From Apostichopus japonicus (taxonomy: Eukaryota > Echinodermata > Holothuroidea > Aspidochirotida > Stichopodidae): 64,000 bases of DNA. The DNA lies in the NCBI RefSeq assembly GCF_037975245.1, contig NC_092576.1, positions 76,501-140,500 on the forward strand, in the 5' to 3' direction. The first letter of the stretch is position 1; the number at the start of each line of letters is the position of its first letter. This document shows, one piece after another, positions 59,173 through 64,000 of this stretch. The notes under the pieces are model-generated. The model saw only the letters and a list, made by a program, of their open reading frames with translations. It did no database searches and was not told where the DNA came from. The translations under genes were made by a program, and so were the position numbers.

Positions 59173-62100
59173 AAGAAGGTCTCGTAGGTTGCGTGGTCGT
59201 CTGTAGGCGATGATGGGTTTTCAGGGACGGCTCGTTGTAGTCTATCTGAAGTGAGGAGAATGTTGTGGTTGTTAGAGGTGATTTTCTGAAGAGGAGGAAG
59301 ATTTGGGTGGAAAGTAACAACCAGGGGCAGCTTGTGGTCGCAATCTCGTCCCTTTTTGTCCTTCACTGCCAAAGTAGATGATCTCGAAAGGGAGCGGGCT
59401 CTCTGAATGGCTTCACGCACCCTTCTGGCACTATGGCCCCTGGCAGTAAGGTGTTTTTCCAAAGCATCTGTATGGCGAATGAAAGAGGAGTTGTTAGAGC
59501 AAATGCGACAAAGACGAAGTGCTTGACTGTATGCAACTCCAGATTTGCAGTGACGGGGATAGCAGCTTGAAGAATGGAGATACTGGTGTGTGTCTGTGGG
59601 CTTAGTGTATATGTCTGTAGAGAGAGAACCGTGTTCCTTGCGAACAGTCACATCGAGAAAGTTAACCTGTTGGTGAGAGTAATCAGAGGTGAATTTGATG
59701 GTGCTGTGGAAAGAATTGATGTGATTGATGAAGGTGTGTAGGCTATCCTCATCACTGGTCCAAACGAAGAAGATGTCACCAATGTAGCGCCACTAGATAA
59801 TGGGACGGCAGGGAGCTGTACTGAGCATGCGTTCTTCAAGGCTAGACATAAACAGGCATGCATAGGAAGGAGCCATCCTGGTTCCCAGGCAGTCCCGTGT
59901 CTTTGAAGGTAATGCTTGTCCATGAACGTGAAGTTGTGTTTGGTGAAAACCTGTTGCATGAGAACTTTGATGTCAGAGATGGGTGGACAAGGGTGGACCT
60001 TCTTAGACAGGGCTGCACCCGTGGCTGCGATACCTTCAGCATGAGGGATGTTGGTGTAAAGAGAGGTGACGTCGAAAGTACCAATGATGGCTGTACTGGG
60101 GATTTGGTTCTTGATATCTTCAAGTTTTCTGAGGAAATCTGGAGTGTTATGGATATAAGAATTAATCTGAGGAACAAGAGGTTTGATGAAGTGGTCCACA
60201 AACAAGGATATCTTCTCGGTGAGGGACCCATTGCCTGAGATAATAGGCTTACCAGGGTTACCGGGCTTGTGAATTTTGGGCAGGATATAAAACCTGGCTG
60301 CCTTACATTCTGTGGGAGAGAGGAAAGAAACAGCCTTCTTAGAGATCTGGTTCGGCTGGTACATATCAGTGATGGTCTGTTTTATCTGCTGGGAGAAAAT
60401 AACTGTGGGATCAGAATCAAGAAGAGTGTAAATATCACTGTTGGAGAGATGACGCATGGCTTCCTTGATGTAATCCTGTTGATCCTAGATGACAACTGCA
60501 GAACCTTTGTCGGCTGACTTAATGGTAATGTCACTGCGAGACATCAGTGAGGGGAGTGCTGTACGCTCATCTCTAGGAAGGTTGTCGTGTGTTCTGCGGA
60601 GAGGAGAGTTTGACTGGTTAGTCTCAGAGCTGACGACCTGTGTGTAGGCTTCTAAAACAGGGACTCTGTTCTTAGGAGGCATCCAATAACTTTTCTTGCA
60701 GAAAGGTTCCCGTTCAGTTGGAGGATCATCTAGGAAAAACTCACGAAGGCGAATTCTGCGAAAGAAATGAGTATGATCTTGGCTTAGTTCCGCTTGGTCA
60801 AATGATGAAGGAGTAGGACAGAAGTTGAGTCTTTTGGAGAGAAGCCCAAGGTCTGCACTGGTGAGAGTAGGAGAAGATAAGTTAACAAATGACGTTGAGG
60901 GTGGTTGTTCAGACTCAGGTGGAGTCTGGGTCCTTCTAAAACGGTTGCAAGCGGTACGTTTGCGTCTTTTCTGAAGGTCAGTCATTTTCTTATTTCTTCT
61001 TTCTGTGAGTTCAATGTTCTGCTGAGACAAACACAAGTTAATTTTGTTAGTGTACTGAGTCCATTCGTCAACGGTGCAGCATGACTGTAATTCAAGCTTC
61101 AGCCTCAGGATATCATCGTTGAGGCTATCTAAGGACGATTGGCAGTGTTTGGTGAGGATGTTTATGAGACGGATGGAGGTGCTGTGTAAGACTCGGTTGC
61201 ACTCTCTCTGGAGTCCTGGAGGGAGTTCTCCTAGTGCTGGTTGGTGTGTAACCTGTAGACCTGAGGGAATAATGCGGGAGATAGAGCTGAACCTGTAGTT
61301 ACGAAGGTGGAAAGAATAGCGCTGGGATTTCTGCATCAATTTTCTGAGCTTCTGAAACAAAAGAAATTGGTGAGACATGGTGAAAGGAGCGGTAAGAGTA
61401 GATAACAAAAATGAATAAAACACTGAAACACAAGAATACAATACAAGTGCAAATACAAATCAATTAACTAACCAGACTTGTTTTGAAAATAATTCCTCGT
61501 TTACCATAAATTTGTTCTTCAAATTTAGCGTAGGCATAGGAACCAGAGGAGGGGTCCAAGGAGCTGGATAGGTATACGCTTTGAAACTAGGTATGGGTTG
61601 GATTTTAATTAGAGATACACTATATAGGATGTTGTATTAGCAAACAGAACGCCCAATCATATATAAACTACTTTTTCGTTCACATGTGAGTAATCCTTTT
61701 TTTGGTTTGTGATGGAGCAATTCATGTTTGGTGTGTCCGAAACCTCCTGAAATTAAAAGCTTAATCGGGAAGAACGAAAACATGTGGTAGTAATAATCGC
61801 TATACATATTTTGTCCCTGTCGTGATTCACAGAATTTAAAAATGTGATAATGTGTCCAATATCGATTTTTTGGGCCAAAAGTCCGTAACCACGTGCAGTT
61901 ATTAATGACAATCGTATCACAGGATGTGCGAACAGCGGGTTTGTATGTAAACTTTGAAGATTATTATTATTATTATGTTTTAAGAGGTTAAAGGGTTGTG
62001 GCATTTGATGCAATGAGACTTCGCAATTTGGTGGTTTGGGGGATCGATACACGGCCGGATCATAGTAAGGTGGATTTTTTCTTTATCCAAGAGCAATCTA

Positions 62101-62380
62101 CGGTTTTTACCTTCTCATTTGGTAAGATTCAAAATTTTAGTTAAAATATAAGTTGGAAACCACCTAAGTTGAAATCCATAACTCTTTGTGGGATTCTCCC
62201 AAATTAGTGGTCGCTTCTGTGTAGTAAATATCACTGCTTCATTATCTTCCTTCAAAAATGTCACTTGTTCTGTTGTAATAACAAGATATGTATTCTTTTG
62301 TTTTGCTTATTTTGTTTTCCCAGTGGATATTTGTAGTATAGATGTGAGAGGCTTCAAAAGAAATAAACTGTTATGCCTAG

Positions 62381-62382
<2 letters not shown>

Positions 62383-62421
<39 letters not shown>
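62383..62421. repeat. (TA)n microsatellite at the end of the pLTR-like unit
   Basis: Follows the 3' end of the hammerhead unit (minus orientation), as at 15339-15392 and 15858-15886. Confidence 0.95.
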
Positions 62422-62424
<3 letters not shown>

Positions 62425-62573
62425 TAGGTTAGAGTAGGTTGGCGTCTATCTTGGCGCAGAGTGCTCTATGTCCATTGGACAGAGCGGAATATATGTTGAT
62501 ACTAGATGAGACTAGTGGAACACTAGTAGTTGTAACTCGGAGTTTCACGCTTTATAGCGATCTTCAGACAACT
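62425..62573 (-). mobile_element. terminal (pLTR-like) unit: hammerhead plus 100-bp tail, ending in (TA)n
   Basis: From the hammerhead the minus strand continues through CTAGTCTCATCTAGTATCAA and TCCAATGGACATAGAGC to CCAACCTACTC, then (TA)n at 62383-62421. The same 140-bp unit occurs at 15712-15851. A ten-base end (agagtaggtt) is duplicated here. Confidence 0.75.
62528..62573 (-). ncRNA. hammerhead ribozyme motif downstream of the second GIY-YIG element
   Basis: Minus strand, 46 nt: stem I AGTTGT/ACAACT (6 bp), core CTGAAGA, stem II CGCT-ATAA-AGCG flanked by a T-T mismatch, GAA, stem III ACT-CCG-AGT, then T as position 17. All core bases fit. It follows the coding region of the 62961-64000 element once the SINE at 62586-62954 is removed. 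Confidence 0.72.
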
Positions 62574-62585
62574 GGTAGCTTCAAG

Positions 62586-62954
62586 ATATGATATGATATG
62601 ATACACCTCGTATTACGCTTCCACCCGAAGGTGCTTCAGCAGACTAAGGAAATCCTTAGTCGGAAATTATTGAGGTTCCAAGTTTTTGTGCGTGGAAGGA
62701 CACCGGCGAAACTCGCCTTCTCTTTTCGAATAGTGCCCTGAAGTAACGAGGCAGGGGTGTGTAGTCCTGCTCCCGGGACCGCAATTTAACGTCCCCTCCG
62801 AAGGACGTGAGTACCGCTTTCCACGTGTAGCCACTTTCCTACCACGAGAAAGGAGCGGGGTGAAAATTGGTGTCAGTGTCGACACCGAGGTTTGAACCAG
62901 GGACCTCAGGTACTGCAGACGTGCACTCTCCCGTTCTGCCACCTCACCGCTCTT
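62586..62954 (-). mobile_element. tRNA-derived SINE with perfect 11-bp target duplication
   Basis: Flanked by GTAGCTTCAAG at 62575-62585 and 62955-62965. The minus strand starts GAGCGGTGAGGTGGCAGAAC (A-box-like) and has GGTTCAAACCTC (B-box), then a body with GGGGACGTTAAATTGCGGTCC, and ends in an (ATATC)n tail. The insertion separates the second GIY-YIG element from its hammerhead unit. Confidence 0.8.
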
Positions 62955-62960
62955 GTAGCT

Positions 62961-64000
62961 TCAAGTTATGCTCCATGAATATATAGGGTCCTCGTCGGGA
63001 TTACCGGGGATTATGCGGTTGTTGGTGTATTGTTCTGCCGGAGTATTCTCTTTCGCGTCCGTTCTGTTTGTGGGTTTGTAAGACTTTCTTCGGTGTTCAG
63101 CTGTTGGTGTATTCTTTTTTGCGTCCGATCTGTTGTTGGGGTTTTTTGCCTTCCTTCGGTGCTCGCTCCTTAGTTGTGTGTGGTTCTCTTGACGGTGTTT
63201 GGTGGTTGGACTGGAGTTGTTTATGTAGAACTTGTTTTCGTGGCGACACTTCGATATGAGCTCTGGGCGTTTGTTCAGGAGGGTCCGTTTGTCTGTGTTG
63301 CTGATGATGAGTTTTTCAGTGAGACAGAGGTTGCACCGCTTCGACTCGTTGCTGTAGGCTTTGGCTCTGCTGGCGATCGACCAATTGATAGTGAATGGCT
63401 GGTTGTTCTGTTTCAGCTGCCAGATGTGCTTCGAGAGTTCCGTTGCGTTTTGGTGTTTTTCGTGGTTGAGCGACATCTTGTGGTTACCGTATCTGAGCTT
63501 GAAGGGGGGTTCTGTTAGGCCGATGTATGTCTTGCAGTTGTCGATGGTTTTCACTTCGGCCTTGTATATAATGTTAGATGCCTGGCAGTTTCCATTTAGT
63601 GGGCATGTGTCCTTTTTTTCGGCAGTTGCAGGCTTCCTTTTCTTTCGGTGTGCAACTGTATCTGACTTTCACGGTGTTTCTGTTGAAAATCTTGTATAGT
63701 TTCGATGTCTTCGGGAAGTGTTTGTTGATAAGTTTCAGGAATGTGCCTCCAATGTTCGTGGCTACGTTGCTGCTAAAAGGTGGGTTGAACCAGATGATGT
63801 TGCGCTTTCTGTTTCGGTTGTTCTTGGTAGGTTGGTGGGCGATGTATGAGAGACCCTCGGTGTAATTACTTGACTTGAGTGCTTCCTCGTAGGCTGGTGC
63901 GCCTTTCTTAAAGATCACCTCGTCGTGGGAGATGGCGGAGATACGTCTGCTGATTGAGGCTGGCAGGGACCTGATGATGTTTGGTGGGTGGTTGGAATTC
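62961..64000 (-). mobile_element. second GIY-YIG retroelement C-terminal region, cut by the window edge
   Basis: The minus-strand frame is open at 64000 (NHPPNIIRSLPASI), through EVIFKKGAPAYEEAL and WFNPPFSSNVATNIG to NRNTVKVRYSC, a stretch I know as the region between RT and nuclease in some Penelope-like or related elements. A run of seven A near 63620 carries one base too many; in the shifted frame NIIYKAEV, KTYIGLTEPPFKLRYGNH and ELSKHIW form the GIY-YIG domain, ending at 62961. After KFYINN the tail has two related units of about 21 residues (RSDAKKNTPTAEHRRK / RTDAKENTPAEQ). The RT would lie beyond the window. Confidence 0.72.

Larger units (their letters stand above)
58316..61441 (-). 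mobile_element. Penelope-like retroelement, inactive (RT plus GIY-YIG)
   Basis: Minus-strand coding runs 61441 to about 58690. The N-terminal part is basic (RNKKMTDLQKRRKR) and ends SAVVI at an in-frame TAG (60487-60485). The reverse-transcriptase fingers/palm follow in the same frame: FYILPKIHKP, then TFDVTSLYTNIP, then HGTAW where a one-base loss shifts the frame. Motif C reads YIGD (59786-59775) in place of YxDD, next to another TAG (59795-59793). After a further frameshift near 59.2 kb come KCDRTSRCIVC and the GIY-YIG nuclease (YLISCRVCG.QYVGET, HRS, EHFNLP). Such elements copy themselves by target-primed reverse transcription. Stops, frameshifts and the lost Asp make this copy dead. Confidence 0.87.

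Noticed and set aside
58834-60517. Plus-strand frames across the Penelope-like element
   Set aside because: Antisense shadows of RT and GIY-YIG coding on the minus strand.
62667-62942. 91-codon minus-strand frame
   Set aside because: Lies wholly within the SINE.

Overview
The window is eukaryotic and almost certainly from a marine invertebrate deuterostome; an echinoderm, perhaps a sea cucumber, fits best, but the species is an inference. Reasons: genes are split by GT-AG introns, the DNA is AT-rich with long (TA)n tracts, an alpha-2,8-type sialyltransferase and a TMEM101 homologue are present, and Penelope-like retroelements, hAT MITEs, tRNA-derived SINEs and a LINE fragment fill most of the space. 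No bacterial operon, CRISPR array or viral genome is visible.

Genes. (1) A complete three-exon TMEM101-like membrane protein lies on the minus strand (exons 10929-10814, 7519-7342, 5866-5414; 248 codons, all junction phases agree). (2) The two 3' coding exons of an ST8Sia-like sialyltransferase lie on the minus strand (19066-18452, 17386-17104); its N-terminal exon is not proven, and one candidate signal-anchor exon sits at 29028-28961. (3) A second sialyltransferase locus lies on the plus strand: a good type-II signal-anchor exon (51043-51254), then a decayed L-motif exon (54806-55337, frameshift plus in-frame stop) using the same intron phases as gene 2. Two further fragments (39940-40110 minus, 54541-54735 plus) carry a sialyl-motif-S-like peptide, so the region looks like a decaying sialyltransferase cluster.

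Mobile DNA. From about 3.8 to 47.6 kb there are many nested TIR elements. For several of them both ends and the target duplication can be read directly. A ZMYM-type hAT transposase gene is split between 20636-20800 and 32631-33116. The 11.8 kb between the halves begins and ends with MITE termini, is flanked by a 5-bp duplication (ATCAA), and its removal restores the reading frame exactly. At 58.3-61.4 kb there is a decayed Penelope-like element (reverse transcriptase plus GIY-YIG), and a second, different GIY-YIG element runs off the right edge (62961-64000).

Most interesting signal. Directly downstream of each GIY-YIG coding region, on the same strand, is a sequence that folds as a hammerhead ribozyme (58316-58354 and 62528-62573). 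The second type recurs as a head-to-head pair inside a (TA)n-bounded palindrome at 15.4-15.9 kb. Hammerheads have been reported in Penelope-like elements, so the class is known; the palindromic, microsatellite-bounded solo units are the less familiar part.

The rest of the window is intron or intergenic DNA with tandem repeats, in which I see no supported gene.
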